DNA from: Oxalobacteraceae bacterium
GTDB taxonomy: Bacteria > Pseudomonadota > Gammaproteobacteria > Burkholderiales > Burkholderiaceae_D
Length of the DNA stretch: 9,349 nucleotides
Direction of reading: 5' to 3'
Assembly (NCBI GenBank): GCA_947446335.1
Contig: CANFGA010000079.1
Location: 1-9,349 of the forward strand
Shown here: piece after piece, positions 1 to 6,001 of the stretch
How positions within the stretch are numbered: the stretch's first letter is position 1
How the letters are laid out: each line of letters begins with the position of its first letter
Program-made: the position numbers and the translations under genes
The notes under the pieces: generated by a model
The model's input: the letters and a program-made list of their open reading frames with translations, nothing else
Database searches by the model: none
Told to the model about the DNA's origin: nothing

Positions 1-40
1 AGACCAGGCCGATGATCAGTTCGGGTTCAGGTTGATGCAT
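1..40 (-). CDS. mog: Probable molybdopterin adenylyltransferase, 5' end only
   Basis: Only the first 13 codons are in the window, reading MHQPEPELIIGLV on the minus strand. A strong Shine-Dalgarno, AAGGAG, lies six bases before the ATG. The hydrophobic strand with IGLV near the N-terminus fits Mog/MoaB-type molybdopterin adenylyltransferases, which adenylate molybdopterin before molybdate insertion and usually begin with an IGLVS-S-DRAS segment. As I recall, mog lies next to darP (yjgA) in several beta-proteobacteria, which supports the call. Thirteen residues cannot prove the family, so the name rests on the start motif plus gene order. The gene continues off the left edge. Confidence 0.5.
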   Translation of the reverse strand, partial: MHQPEPELIIGLV

Positions 41-66
41 GGATACTCCTTCTGGTCTTGAAAACG

Positions 67-94
67 ATGAAACCGGCTGTTGCGCCGGTTTCAT
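67..94 (-). terminator. Hairpin between darP and the mog-like gene
   Basis: A perfect inverted repeat with 11-bp arms (ATGAAACCGGC at 67-77 and its complement at 84-94) encloses a 6-nt loop. Read on the minus strand, the stem is followed by ATCGTTTTC, a short T-rich tail. It lies 65 bases after the darP stop and 26 bases before the mog-like ATG. It is probably an intrinsic terminator or attenuator for darP. The weak T tract makes the termination strength uncertain. Confidence 0.5.
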
Positions 95-159
95 TGGATG
101 TGTCGCTGTCGGAGCCAGGTTCAATCGGGCTAGCGGCCCCTGCACCCGCCGGCTCTGGC

Positions 160-756
160 TTAGTCTTCTTCCTGCTCGTCGTCGCCATCTTCAGCGTCGA
201 CCGGCTTGCCATTCTTCTTGGCGTCGAGTTGCTTCAGAATCTGGAAGATTTCGCGGTAAGCCTTCGGCGGTTTTTGCTCGGCTTGCTCCTTGCGGGCGTT
301 GCGGATCAGCGTGCGCAAGTGCTGCGCATCGAGTTCCGGATGCTCGGCCAGCAGCGCGGTCAATACCTTGTCGTCGGTCAACAGCTTGTCGCGGCGCCGC
401 TCCAGTGCATGCATCGAGGCAGTGTCCGACTTGGACATCCCGCGCCAGCTGTCGATCGCCTTCTGGATCACGGCCAGTTCGTCGGCGTCGAGCGTGCGCA
501 TCTTCTTGCCGACATATTGCAATTGACGGCGCCGTCCTTCGTGATCCTTGATCATCTGGCATTCGAGGATCGCGTCGCGCACGTCTTCGGGCATTTGCAA
601 GCGCTTGATGCGATCGCGCGGTTCGGCGATCAGCTCGGCGCCCAGCTTTTGCAAGTCGAGCATTTCGCGTTTGAGTTGCGACTTGGACGGGCGTTCGTAT
701 TCCTGCTCGAATTCGGAGGATTGGAAGCCGCAAGCTCCCCGGTTTGGATTTGGCAT
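160..756 (-). CDS. darP: Ribosome-associated protein DarP/YjgA (DUF615)
   Basis: The product is 198 aa, against 183 aa for E. coli YjgA. It is very rich in charged residues and predicted almost wholly helical. Family-typical features are the N-terminal segment SEFEQEYERPSKSQLKRE (about residues 14-31) and a middle part with RRRQLQYVGKKMR (about 75-87). The C-terminal tail is strongly acidic (DAEDGDDEQEED), following a KAYREIFQILKQL helix. The family (also called DarP) associates with late 50S ribosomal precursors and helps large-subunit assembly in the cytoplasm. The start ATG at 756 has no clear Shine-Dalgarno, but the MPNPNRG N-terminus suits related proteins and no other in-frame ATG is better. 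It is divergent from pmbA with an 89-bp gap, a common arrangement in beta-proteobacteria. Confidence 0.93.
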   Translation of the reverse strand: MPNPNRGACGFQSSEFEQEYERPSKSQLKREMLDLQKLGAELIAEPRDRIKRLQMPEDVRDAILECQMIKDHEGRRRQLQYVGKKMRTLDADELAVIQKAIDSWRGMSKSDTASMHALERRRDKLLTDDKVLTALLAEHPELDAQHLRTLIRNARKEQAEQKPPKAYREIFQILKQLDAKKNGKPVDAEDGDDEQEED

Positions 757-802
757 GATGAAGATCGATTGGCGCGCGGCCGCTCTGTAAACTGTAAACG
801 AC

Positions 803-811
803 TGCTATGAT
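803..811 (+). promoter_or_regulatory. Candidate extended -10 promoter for pmbA
   Basis: TGC followed directly by TATGAT (806-811) matches the extended -10 pattern TGnTATAAT in five of six hexamer positions. Extended -10 promoters tolerate a poor -35, and no good -35 is visible here. Transcription would start near 818, giving a leader of about 28 nt before the pmbA ATG. Just upstream is a tandem heptamer, CTGTAAA twice (785-798), which could be a binding site in the divergent darP/pmbA control region. Called by eye only. Confidence 0.4.
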
Positions 812-845
812 AACTGCTTTAGCGGACAACTGAAGAAAACAGCCC

Positions 846-2198
846 ATGAACGACTCGGTATTTACTCACAGCCAGGACCAATTGAAACAGCTTGCGCGCG
901 ATGTGTTGTCTTTTGCGCGTGAAAAGGGCGGTACCGATGCCGCTGTCGAGATCAGCGAAGGCGGAGGCTTGTCGGTTTCTGTACGCAAAGGCAAGATCGA
1001 AACGATCGAAAAAAACAAGGACAAGGGCATGGGCGTGACCGTGTTCATCGGCAAGAAGCGCGGCAATGCCAGCACCTCGGATTTTTCGAGCGCGGCCCTG
1101 CGCGCCACTGTCGAGGCCGCTTACAACATCGCCTGTTTCACGGCTGAAGACGATTGCGCCGGCTTGCCCGAGGCCGAGATGCTCGAAATGGCGCCGCGCG
1201 ACCTGAAACTGTTTTACCCGTGGATGATCGCCGCTGACGAAGCGGTCGTGCTGGCCCAGCGCGCCGAAGCGGCCGCGTTCGCGGTCGATCCGCGCGTGAC
1301 CAACAGCGAGGGCGCCAACGTCTACGTCCAGCAGTCGCACTTCGTGTCGGCCAATTCGCGCGGCTTCATCGGCGGCTATCCGTTCTCGCGCCACACGCTG
1401 TCGGTCTCGCCGATCGCCGGCAAGGGCGCCAAGATGCAGCGCGACGACTGGTATTCGTCGGTGCGCGATCCGAAAAAAATGGCCTCGCCCGAAGCGGTCG
1501 GTCGCTATGCAGCCGAGCGCGCCTTGTCGCGCCTGAATGCACGCAAGCTCACCACCCGCACCTGCCCGGTGCTGTTCGAGGCGCCGCTGGCGGTCGGTTT
1601 GCTGGGCGCCTTTGTGCAAGCGACGTCGGGCGGCGCGCTGTATCGCAAGTCGACCTTCTTGCTCGATACGCTGGGCAAACCGGTGTTTCCTTCCCATGTA
1701 CAGGTGCGCGAGGACCCGCACGTGATGGGCGGCGTCGGCTCGGCGCCGTTCGATGAAGAGGGCGTCAAGACCGAGCGCCGCGATGTCGTCAAGAATGGCG
1801 TGTTGCAAGGTTACTTCCTGTCGACCTATTCGGCGCGCAAGCTCGGCATGCAGACCACCGGCAATGCCGGCGGTTCGCACAATCTGACGTTGACATCATC
1901 GAAGACGCGCAAGAGCGACGATTTCGTCGCGATGCTCAAGAAAATGGGGACTGGCTTGCTGGTGACCGAACTGATGGGGCAGGGCACCAATTACGTGACC
2001 GGCGATTACTCGCGCGGCGCCTCCGGTTTCTGGGTTGAAAACGGCGTGATCCAGTATCCGGTCGAGGAAATCACGATCGCCGGCAACATGAAGGACATGC
2101 TGATGCAAATCGTCGCGATCGGCTCCGACGTGCTGATGCGCGGCACCAAGCAGACCGGCTCGATCCTGATTGAAAAGATGGTCGTCGCCGGCGGCTGA
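846..2198 (+). CDS. pmbA: TldE/PmbA subunit of the TldD-TldE protease
   Basis: The product is 450 aa, the same length as E. coli PmbA (TldE). The C-terminal hallmark is present: TGDYSRG, GASGFWVENG (391-400), then YPVEEITIAGNMKDML. PmbA is the non-catalytic partner of TldD in a cytosolic heterodimeric zinc metalloprotease. That protease unfolds and degrades small peptides, helps mature microcin B17 and affects the stability of the antitoxin CcdA. The zinc motif HExxxH belongs to TldD. I find none here, as expected for the E subunit, and TldD is not in the window. The ATG at 846 is preceded by only a weak purine stretch (TGAAGAAAA), but it gives the family's usual N-terminus. The gene has its own likely extended -10 promoter and a strong terminator after it, so it is probably monocistronic. 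Confidence 0.96.
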   Translation: MNDSVFTHSQDQLKQLARDVLSFAREKGGTDAAVEISEGGGLSVSVRKGKIETIEKNKDKGMGVTVFIGKKRGNASTSDFSSAALRATVEAAYNIACFTAEDDCAGLPEAEMLEMAPRDLKLFYPWMIAADEAVVLAQRAEAAAFAVDPRVTNSEGANVYVQQSHFVSANSRGFIGGYPFSRHTLSVSPIAGKGAKMQRDDWYSSVRDPKKMASPEAVGRYAAERALSRLNARKLTTRTCPVLFEAPLAVGLLGAFVQATSGGALYRKSTFLLDTLGKPVFPSHVQVREDPHVMGGVGSAPFDEEGVKTERRDVVKNGVLQGYFLSTYSARKLGMQTTGNAGGSHNLTLTSSKTRKSDDFVAMLKKMGTGLLVTELMGQGTNYVTGDYSRGASGFWVENGVIQYPVEEITIAGNMKDMLMQIVAIGSDVLMRGTKQTGSILIEKMVVAGG

Positions 2199-2232
2199 CC
2201 GTTCTTCATTCGTCGTTGCGCGTTCTTGCCTG

Positions 2233-2268
2233 ACAGCCAGCATTTGCGCTTGCGCAAATGCTGGCTGT
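2233..2268 (+). terminator. Intrinsic terminator after pmbA
   Basis: A perfect inverted repeat of 17 bp (ACAGCCAGCATTTGCGC at 2233-2249 against 2252-2268) closes over a two-base centre, so the real loop is probably four bases. It is followed on the plus strand by TGCGTTTTGC, a short T-rich tail. It starts 34 bases after the pmbA stop. It cuts through the apparent upstream extension of the next reading frame, which supports the later start chosen for that gene. Confidence 0.75.
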
Positions 2269-2351
2269 TGCGTTTTGCTATGTTGGTGGATGACTGCATG
2301 CAGCTGCGGTCCATCCAGCCTAGCCTAGGCCCACCAGACAGGAGAACGGTC

Positions 2352-2603
2352 ATGCCCGACACACATATCATCGAATTGGACAAGAAAATCACGGCCCTCA
2401 GCGATGCGCTGGCCCATCTCGGGCATGGCACCTCGCTCAAGGAGTTGCTGAAAATTATACGCTTCCCCGGCTACACGACGCCGGCCGAATTCGCATTGAC
2501 CGTCGCCATCCTCGATTCGATGCAGGCTCAGGTCAAGACCCTGGCCACACTGGAAACGCATCTGCTCTCGGCCAGCAAGCTGGTGGTTCAAAACAAGGGC
2601 TAG
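2352..2603 (+). CDS. Small conserved-looking hypothetical protein, 83 aa
   Basis: I do not recognise a named family. The start at 2352 is chosen because AGGAGA lies seven bases before the ATG. The reading frame is open further upstream, but that part runs through the pmbA terminator. The product is 83 aa and cytosolic, with no signal peptide or membrane segment. It appears mostly helical: IIELDKKITALSDALAHL at about residues 6-23, a turn with FPGYTTPAEFAL at about 43-54, then a long amphipathic helix through ILDSMQAQVKTLATLETHLL. Heptad-like spacing of leucines suggests helix bundling or dimer formation. I have an impression that similar short proteins occur in Oxalobacteraceae, but I cannot confirm it. 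It lies alone between two terminators. Function unknown. Confidence 0.8.
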   Translation: MPDTHIIELDKKITALSDALAHLGHGTSLKELLKIIRFPGYTTPAEFALTVAILDSMQAQVKTLATLETHLLSASKLVVQNKG

Positions 2604-2638
2604 ACGCTGCAACAGCTTCCGGACCTGCGCACAAATGA

Positions 2639-2673
2639 AGAGAGGGCGGATCGGTGACCGATCCGCCCTCTCT
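2639..2673. terminator. Bidirectional terminator between convergent genes
   Basis: This is a perfect 35-bp palindrome with 17-bp arms (AGAGAGGGCGGATCGGT and its complement) around a single central G at 2656. In RNA it would fold with a loop of about 3-5 nt. It lies 35 bases after the small gene's stop and about 50 bases beyond the stop of the convergent collar gene. It is therefore placed to stop transcription from both sides. There is no long T tract on either flank (TGTTGC on plus, TCATTTG on minus), so Rho or the very stable stem may do the work. Confidence 0.65.
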
Positions 2674-2680
2674 GTTGCAA

Positions 2681-2736
2681 ACATCAAGATCCAGACATCA
2701 AGATCGAGGCATCAGGATCGAGCAATCAAGGCCGGG
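2681..2736. repeat. Short degenerate tandem repeat, about 14 bp x 4
   Basis: Four imperfect units follow one another: ACATCAAGATCCAG (2681-2694), ACATCAAGATCGAGG (2695-2709), CATCAGGATCGAG (2710-2722) and CAATCAAGGCCGGG (2723-2736). The first two agree for their first 11 bases, and similarity then decays toward the collar gene. The last unit covers that gene's stop codon (2726-2728). It may be a slippage product. No regulatory role is evident. Confidence 0.45.
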
Positions 2737-2968
2737 AAGGGAACATCCCTGCGGTGCAGATGACATAGCTCAGGTTCGGCAACGGAGACGCTTTGGTCAA
2801 GTCGGGCAGGGCGAAGGTGTGCGTGCCGTCGCCGCCGAACTGAGTGCCCAGCAGCGCGAACAGCGCCATGTTCTGGTTGATCTGGATCAGGGATCCATCG
2901 CATTTCGCATATCCAACTGGCACAAAATTAAGCGCAGACAAAGTGATGAAGCCTAAGATGTCATCCAT
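2726..2968 (-). CDS. Minimal phage tail collar domain protein, 80 aa
   Basis: The protein is 80 aa and essentially one Phage_Collar domain (microcystin-dependent/MdpB-like tail fibre family). It begins MDDILGFITLSALNFVPVGY, then AKCDGSLIQINQNMALFALL, GTQFGGDGTHTFALPDL, and ends NLSYVICTAGMFPSRP. The CDG-L-I-QN-ALF-LLGT-(F/Y)GGDG-TF-LPDL pattern and the ICxxGxFPSRP ending are both family hallmarks. Usual members are about 170-180 aa, so the middle part between LPDL and the C-terminal strand is absent or very short. The start at 2968 has GGGAGA nine bases before it. The frame is open further upstream, but that extension lacks family sequence and runs over the likely promoter. No signal peptide, and no phage genes nearby. 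It may be a domesticated tail or fibre tip piece. The role here is unknown. Confidence 0.88.
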   Translation of the reverse strand: MDDILGFITLSALNFVPVGYAKCDGSLIQINQNMALFALLGTQFGGDGTHTFALPDLTKASPLPNLSYVICTAGMFPSRP

Positions 2969-3039
2969 GACGGTTTTCTCCCGAGAGTTGAGTTGATATT
3001 GCGGGGTCGGGCTCGATTGAACCTGGCCCCGTCGAAAAT

Positions 3040-3068
3040 ATCGTACCTCAGCCTGTGTCGGCAAACAA
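3040..3068 (-). promoter_or_regulatory. Candidate sigma-70 promoter for the collar gene
   Basis: On the minus strand, TTGTTT (3063-3068) and TACGAT (3040-3045) are separated by exactly 17 bases. Transcription would start near 3033, with a leader of about 65 nt to the ATG at 2968. A 12-bp palindrome lies about 28 bases upstream of the -35. The hexamers are only moderate matches. Confidence 0.35.
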
Positions 3069-3095
3069 TCAAAACAGGTTGGGTTCATGCTTTGT

Positions 3096-3107
3096 TGCAA
3101 GCTTGCA
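3096..3107. promoter_or_regulatory. 12-bp palindrome, possible operator
   Basis: TGCAAGCTTGCA is a perfect palindrome, extending to 14 bp with one mismatch. It has no spacer, so it would not make a hairpin in RNA. It sits between the stop of the hydrolase gene and the candidate collar promoter, upstream of the -35. Such position and symmetry suit a dimeric regulator. No specific regulator family is implied. Confidence 0.3.
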
Positions 3108-3119
3108 GCACGCTGAAAA

Positions 3120-4091
3120 TCAGCAACCGGCCACGCATTTTCCTTGCGCATCAAATTCCATCGATTTGCCGCTCAGCGGGAGATAGGTCGGGACCTTGAC
3201 GGCATTCTTGAATTCCATGGTTTTGCTTCCCGCTTGCAGCTTCCCATCCTTGGTCACCGCCTCGTTCGCGTGCGAGGCGATCACGGCATTGGGCTTGACC
3301 AGGCTGTTGATCACGTAAGCGGCTTCGCGCGGCCCGGTGGAGTACGTGCCGCCGATGTTGAGCACTGCCAGTTTGGCGTTGTAAAAGCGGCGCACCACCA
3401 GATCCTGATCGGCGATGATGCCGGTGTCGCCCGACAGATACACGGCAAGGCCGTTGGAAAAAGTCAGCACATAGCCGCCGGCCGGGCCGACATAGGCAGT
3501 CAGCGCACTCGATGACAAGGTTTTTGCCAGATCGTCTTTCAGGAACTGGGGATCGAGTCCGTTCGAGTGGGCTGCCGGCACGCTGGCGATGCGCACGCCG
3601 CCGATTTTGCTCTCTCCGCCGAACCGGACCAGGCGCACCTGATCGGCGCTGCCGCCCGCTTCCTTGATTCTTTTCGAGAAAAAACTCGCCATTTCGCCGC
3701 CGACGAACAGCTTGGCTTTTTGCGTCAGTACCACTTCCTCGGTCACCGACAAGGGCGCACTTTTTTCCGAGAAATCCGGTGCGGCGCAACTGCCTGCATT
3801 CGCGGCCGGTTGATGCACGTCGCCCAGATGGTCGCTGTGCAAATGGCTCAGCAAGACGGCATCGATCTTGCCCAGGCGCGGATCGTTGCCGCCGCGCACA
3901 GTGCGGCCGGCGTCATACAGGATCCGCGTGCCATCGGGATCTTCGAAAATGAGCGCCCTGTCGGCGGCGCAGAATTCACCGTCGTGGCTGCCCAGAGGCG
4001 TGACCTTGACATGGCCGGTGGCGGCGCAGGCTTGCGACATGCCGACGGCGCAGCAAGTCGATAACAAGAGGCGGGAGGCGACATTTTTCAT
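3120..4091 (-). CDS. Secreted metallo-beta-lactamase-fold hydrolase
   Basis: The product is 323 aa with a Sec signal peptide (KNVASR, a short hydrophobic core, and a likely signal peptidase I cut after ACA at residue 23). The mature part has the binuclear-zinc MBL-fold pattern. HLHSDH gives H83, H85, D87 and H88, after the strand IDAVLLS. AAHSNG supplies H175, SGDTG supplies bridging D222, and SHAN supplies H274. The protein should therefore be an active periplasmic or secreted zinc hydrolase. The substrate cannot be read from sequence. The layout is closer to UlaG-like/general MBL hydrolases than to true beta-lactamases. The mature chain has four cysteines besides the signal region (C41, C102, C319, C323), enough for two disulphides. 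The ATG at 4091 has no clear Shine-Dalgarno, but the signal peptide supports it. It is divergent from the kinase gene. Confidence 0.9.
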   Translation of the reverse strand: MKNVASRLLLSTCCAVGMSQACAATGHVKVTPLGSHDGEFCAADRALIFEDPDGTRILYDAGRTVRGGNDPRLGKIDAVLLSHLHSDHLGDVHQPAANAGSCAAPDFSEKSAPLSVTEEVVLTQKAKLFVGGEMASFFSKRIKEAGGSADQVRLVRFGGESKIGGVRIASVPAAHSNGLDPQFLKDDLAKTLSSSALTAYVGPAGGYVLTFSNGLAVYLSGDTGIIADQDLVVRRFYNAKLAVLNIGGTYSTGPREAAYVINSLVKPNAVIASHANEAVTKDGKLQAGSKTMEFKNAVKVPTYLPLSGKSMEFDAQGKCVAGC

Positions 4092-4193
4092 CAGAGTATG
4101 CTCATGTAGTGGACCGGGATAGCCATCATAAACTCAATCGGAATGTTGGCGCTTGCAGCCATCGAACGCGGCTGTTTCTTGTGTCATTCTGCA

Positions 4194-4212
4194 AAATATA
4201 ATTCTCATTAGC
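4194..4212. promoter_or_regulatory. Fur-box-like site upstream of the sensor kinase
   Basis: The 19-mer AAATATAATTCTCATTAGC matches the classic Fur consensus (GATAATGATAATCATTATC) at 12 of 19 positions by hand count. The core ATAATTCTCATT resembles sites before iron-uptake genes. TATAAT inside it (4197-4202) could itself be a -10, so Fur binding would block RNA polymerase. It lies 76-94 bases before the kinase ATG and also upstream of the divergent hydrolase gene. AT-rich DNA gives such matches by chance, so this is tentative. Confidence 0.35.
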
Positions 4213-4233
4213 AATTCTGTTGCAGTTATAATC

Positions 4234-4266
4234 GTTAATAGAAAGTTAATTAAAAAGAAAGTTAAT
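4234..4266 (+). repeat. Repeated GTTAAT motifs in the kinase leader
   Basis: GTTAAT occurs at 4234-4239, 4245-4250 and 4261-4266, with start-to-start spacing of 11 and 16 bases. The last two lie in a longer exact repeat, AGAAAGTTAAT (4240-4250 and 4256-4266). A TATAAT hexamer (4227-4232) ends just before the first copy. The 11-base spacing places sites on one DNA face, as in direct-repeat operators of OmpR-type regulators. The region is AT-rich, unlike the rest of the window. Confidence 0.4.
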
Positions 4267-4287
4267 CGCAAAGAAAGGTACGCTGCC

Positions 4288-5952
4288 ATGATGCTCTGGC
4301 CACCCGGAGGCAGCGAAATGGGTACGCTGATTCGCCAGACAAACTGGAGCGATACCGTCCTCGGGCCTACGAGCGGCTGGCCTGCCAGCTTGAAAATTGC
4401 CTTCAGCGCGGCGCTGGACTCGCCCTTGCCGACCGTCTTGCTCTGGGGGCCGCAGTTGATCCAGCTCTACAACGATGCATACAGCCGCATTCTCGGGCCG
4501 CGCCATCCGGCTGCGATCGGGCAGCCGACGCAGCAATGCTGGCCGGAAGCGTGGCAATTCAACGATCCCATCTATCGCCGGGTGCTGAACGAGGGCGAGC
4601 GCATCCATCTGGAAGACCAGGAATACGTCACCGAAGCGTCAGGCATCCGCGAAAAGCGCTATTTCACGACCACTTATGCGCCCGCGCGCGATGAATTTGG
4701 CGCTGTGCGCGGGGTGCAAGTGGTGACGCGGGAAACCACGCGCCGCATGGCTGCCGAACGCGACAATCGCACCTTGTTGAAAGCAAAAGCATTTCAGCTG
4801 GAATTGGCCGATCATTTGCGTCCCTTGATCGAGCCCGATGACATCACTGCCGCAGCCTGTGCCTTGCTGGGCCATCACCTCGATGTGTCGCGCGTCCTTT
4901 TTTCCGACGTCGACGAAGACAATGGCACGTTCGTCATCCGCTGGAACTGGACCTTCGGCGCCAACCTGAGCGTGGCCGGGGAAGTTCGCCGGCTCGACGA
5001 CTTCGGTCCCGGCTTGATCGCTGCGCTGCGGCTGGGAAATCCGGTGCCGATCGACGATGTTGCGCTCGACTGGCGCACGGCCAGCCATGCCGCAGCCTAT
5101 GCGATGGTGGGCGTGCGTTCCAATCTGTCGATTCCGCTGGCCAAGGCAGGGCGCTTGTTGTCGGTACTCAATTTGCATCAGTCGCAGCCCTACCATTGGT
5201 CCGAGGCGGATATCAAGGCCGCCAAGGACATGGCCGAGCGTTCATGGGCTGCGGTGGACCGGGCCACCAACCAGGCTCAATTGCGGCACTCGCGCTCGAT
5301 GCTGCGCAAGCTGACGGCGAATCAGGAAAACGTCAGGGAAGACGAGCGCAAGCGCATCGCGCGCGATATCCACGATGAACTGGGGCAAAATTTGATGGTG
5401 CTGCGCCTCGATGTATCGATGATGGCGGCGGGTCCCTATGCGATGCCGGTCACCAGGGAGCGTGTCGATGCGGCCTTGACCCAGATCGACCTGACCATCA
5501 AATCGGTCAGGACCATCATGAACGACCTGCGCCCGGCGGTGCTCAATCTGGGCTTGCATGCGGCGCTCGAATGGCAGGCCGAGCAATTCCAGCGCTGCAG
5601 CGGCATCGCCTGTGAATTGCACATGGACCATGAAGAGTTCGATCTCGACGACAAGCATTCCACGGCCCTGTTTCGCATCGTGCAGGAATCGCTGTCCAAC
5701 ATTTTGCGCCATGCGAGCGCCGGCCATGTACACATCAGCATGCAGCGCAGCGATGACCGGCTTTGCGTCAAGATTTGCGATGACGGAGTCGGGCTGGCCC
5801 CTGATTACCTGAAGAAAATAAACGCCTTCGGATTGGTCGGGATCGAAGAGCGCATTTACGCATTGGGTGGAACTTTTGCCATACTCAACAACCCGCGCCA
5901 GGGCATGACGGTGACGGTCTCGATTCCGCTCGAGAAGGACACGACAATCTAG
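4288..5952 (+). CDS. Soluble PAS-GAF sensor histidine kinase (NarL/DegS type)
   Basis: From the ATG at 4288 the product is 554 aa, with no membrane segment. AAAGG lies nine bases upstream, and the family N-terminus is GGSEMGTLIRQTNWSDTVLG. Residues 1-150 are a PAS-like sensor (WGPQLIQLYNDAYSRILG). Residues about 165-325 are a GAF domain. A short coiled coil leads to a HisKA_3 dimerisation domain with phospho-acceptor H362 in RIARDIHDELGQ. The ATPase domain has its N box (E467, N471), the DDGVGL motif (499-503 region) and the FGLVGIEER lid glycines. The sequence looks fully active. It would be cytosolic, autophosphorylate on H362 and pass phosphate to a NarL/FixJ-type response regulator. None is encoded nearby, so it is an orphan here. 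The frame is open for 45 more codons upstream, but those lie in AT-rich control DNA. Confidence 0.92.
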   Translation: MMLWPPGGSEMGTLIRQTNWSDTVLGPTSGWPASLKIAFSAALDSPLPTVLLWGPQLIQLYNDAYSRILGPRHPAAIGQPTQQCWPEAWQFNDPIYRRVLNEGERIHLEDQEYVTEASGIREKRYFTTTYAPARDEFGAVRGVQVVTRETTRRMAAERDNRTLLKAKAFQLELADHLRPLIEPDDITAAACALLGHHLDVSRVLFSDVDEDNGTFVIRWNWTFGANLSVAGEVRRLDDFGPGLIAALRLGNPVPIDDVALDWRTASHAAAYAMVGVRSNLSIPLAKAGRLLSVLNLHQSQPYHWSEADIKAAKDMAERSWAAVDRATNQAQLRHSRSMLRKLTANQENVREDERKRIARDIHDELGQNLMVLRLDVSMMAAGPYAMPVTRERVDAALTQIDLTIKSVRTIMNDLRPAVLNLGLHAALEWQAEQFQRCSGIACELHMDHEEFDLDDKHSTALFRIVQESLSNILRHASAGHVHISMQRSDDRLCVKICDDGVGLAPDYLKKINAFGLVGIEERIYALGGTFAILNNPRQGMTVTVSIPLEKDTTI

Positions 5953-5957
5953 ATATC

Positions 5958-5997
5958 AAGGTGCCAGGCTCGGGGCCTCATCCGAGCCTGGCACCTT
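5958..5997. terminator. Shared terminator of the kinase and HD-GYP genes
   Basis: A perfect inverted repeat with 16-bp arms (AAGGTGCCAGGCTCGG at 5958-5973 against 5982-5997) has an 8-nt loop, GGCCTCAT. It starts 5 bases after the kinase stop and ends 4 bases before the HD-GYP stop on the other strand. It therefore fills the whole convergent gap. Neither side has a T tract. Confidence 0.65.
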
Positions 5998-6001
5998 CCA
6001 A

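Noticed and set aside
58..810. Open frame of 250 codons on the plus strand across darP
   Set aside because: It is antisense to darP, which has clear family sequence, and has no recognisable domain or ribosome binding site. High G+C codon use leaves such frames open by chance.
819..1880. Open frame of 353 codons on the minus strand opposite pmbA
   Set aside because: His/Arg/Ala-rich composition typical of an antisense shadow. It overlaps pmbA and the divergent promoter region, with no motif.
2294..2303. CTGCATGCAG palindrome before the 83-aa gene
   Set aside because: Ten bases of self-complementary sequence is expected by chance in a window of this size, and no promoter elements flank it convincingly.
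2226..2351. Upstream extension of the 83-aa gene
   Set aside because: It runs through the pmbA terminator stem and lacks a Shine-Dalgarno, whereas the ATG at 2352 has AGGAGA at good spacing.
2969..3154. N-terminal extension of the collar protein to 142 aa
   Set aside because: The extra sequence has no family similarity and covers a likely promoter. The ATG at 2968 has GGGAGA and gives the normal collar start.
4153..4287. 45-codon upstream extension of the kinase
   Set aside because: It encodes Ile/Asn/Lys-rich sequence from AT-rich control DNA. The PAS-type N-terminus begins at the MM at 4288, after AAAGG.
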